NCBI GenBank assembly: GCA_949317995.1
Contig: OX439037.1
Span: 18,650,324 to 18,714,323 of the forward strand
Direction of reading: 5' to 3'
Source of the DNA: Acholoe squamosa
Lineage: Eukaryota; Annelida; Polychaeta; Phyllodocida; Polynoidae
DNA: 64,000 nt
The position numbers and the translations under genes were made by a program. Each line of letters begins with the position of its first letter. Position 1 is the stretch's first letter. Below are positions 63,525-64,000 of the stretch, piece after piece. The notes beneath the pieces are model-generated. The model searched no databases. It saw only the letters and a list, made by a program, of their open reading frames with translations, and was not told the DNA's origin.

Positions 63525-64000
63525 CTGCTCTACATTATGATACCTTATCATTGCTGTATTGGTGCATCATATACACAGCTCTACATTATAATACCCTTAT
63601 CATTGCTGCATTGGTGCATCATATACGCAGCTCTACATTATGATACCTTATCATTGCTGCATTGGTGCATCATATACGCAGCTCTACATTATAATACCTT
63701 ATCATTGCTGCATTGGTGCATCATATACGCAGCTCTACATTATAATACCTTATCATTGCTGCATCATATATGCAGCTCTACATTATAATACCTTATCATT
63801 GCTGCATTGGTGCATCATATACGCAGCTCTACATTATAATACCTTATCATTGCTGCATTGGTGCATCATATACGCAGCTCTACATTATAATACCTTATCA
63901 TTGCTGCATTGGTGCATCATATACGCAGCTCTACATTATAATACCTTATCATTGCTGCATCATATACGCAGCTCTACATTATAATACCTTATCATTGCTG
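63525..64000. repeat. 51 bp tandem repeat, about 9 copies, running off the window
   Basis: Units of 51 bp with GCTCTACATTATAATACCTT, ATCATTGCTGCATTGGTGCA and TCATATACGCA. Some units lack the TTGGTGCATCA segment, giving a shorter alternative unit. The 17-codon period leaves frames open; they are not genes. Confidence 0.95.

Larger units (their letters stand above)
56950..64000 (+). other. STXBP5: Tomosyn intron, 5' part (runs off window)
   Basis: The intron begins GTAGGC. No exon encoding the expected LLIG-containing next blade was found before the window ends. Almost everything after 57.7 kb is tandem repeat. A 78-codon open frame at 57181-57417 does not resemble tomosyn and lies in ordinary AT-rich sequence. 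Confidence 0.8.

Overview
This window is animal nuclear DNA. It has GT-AG introns, no long open reading frames, and dense transposon-derived and tandem repeats. The organism is most likely a marine invertebrate. The SINE-like repeat with an ACTC tail and the dispersed ATGCAT/TTAACCC repeat make me lean towards a lophotrochozoan such as a mollusc or brachiopod. That lineage guess is weak, and I cannot name a species.

Only one gene can be read with confidence. It is a tomosyn orthologue (syntaxin-binding protein 5, STXBP5 family) on the + strand. Four internal coding exons lie at 29648-29729, 41753-41853, 41952-42086 and 56886-56949. Their splice phases fit each other exactly and they encode 127 consecutive whole codons of the N-terminal WD40 beta-propeller. 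Introns are about 12.0 kb, 98 bp, 14.8 kb and more than 7 kb. The 5' exons (N-terminus up to the residues before LFGQPGV) and everything after the PNK codons were not found here, so the gene should extend beyond both ends of the window or at least beyond the right end.

Layout: 1-29.6 kb is upstream or intronic DNA. It holds several small inverted-repeat transposons (hAT-like with 5-6 bp target duplications, one TA-flanked), a 1.85 kb minisatellite of 41 bp units split by a 5'-truncated LINE, a triplet of CRE palindromes spaced exactly 20 bp apart, a pair of ETS-type motifs, and a G-quadruplex-prone tract. The first large intron (29.7-41.8 kb) holds a 45 bp minisatellite whose units carry a CTCF-like core, and a solo LTR inserted in a 42 bp minisatellite. 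The next large intron (42.1-56.9 kb) holds a strong hairpin, a 55 bp higher-order minisatellite, foldback elements and SINE copies. The last part (57-64 kb) is almost entirely tandem repeats, including a large inverted pair of repeat arrays around a (TA)n tract.

Nothing indicates a second protein-coding gene, tRNA, rRNA or CRISPR array. The most interesting material is repeat biology (a dispersed palindromic family that seems to seed several satellites; mobile elements landing inside minisatellites) and a few candidate regulatory clusters within the tomosyn locus.
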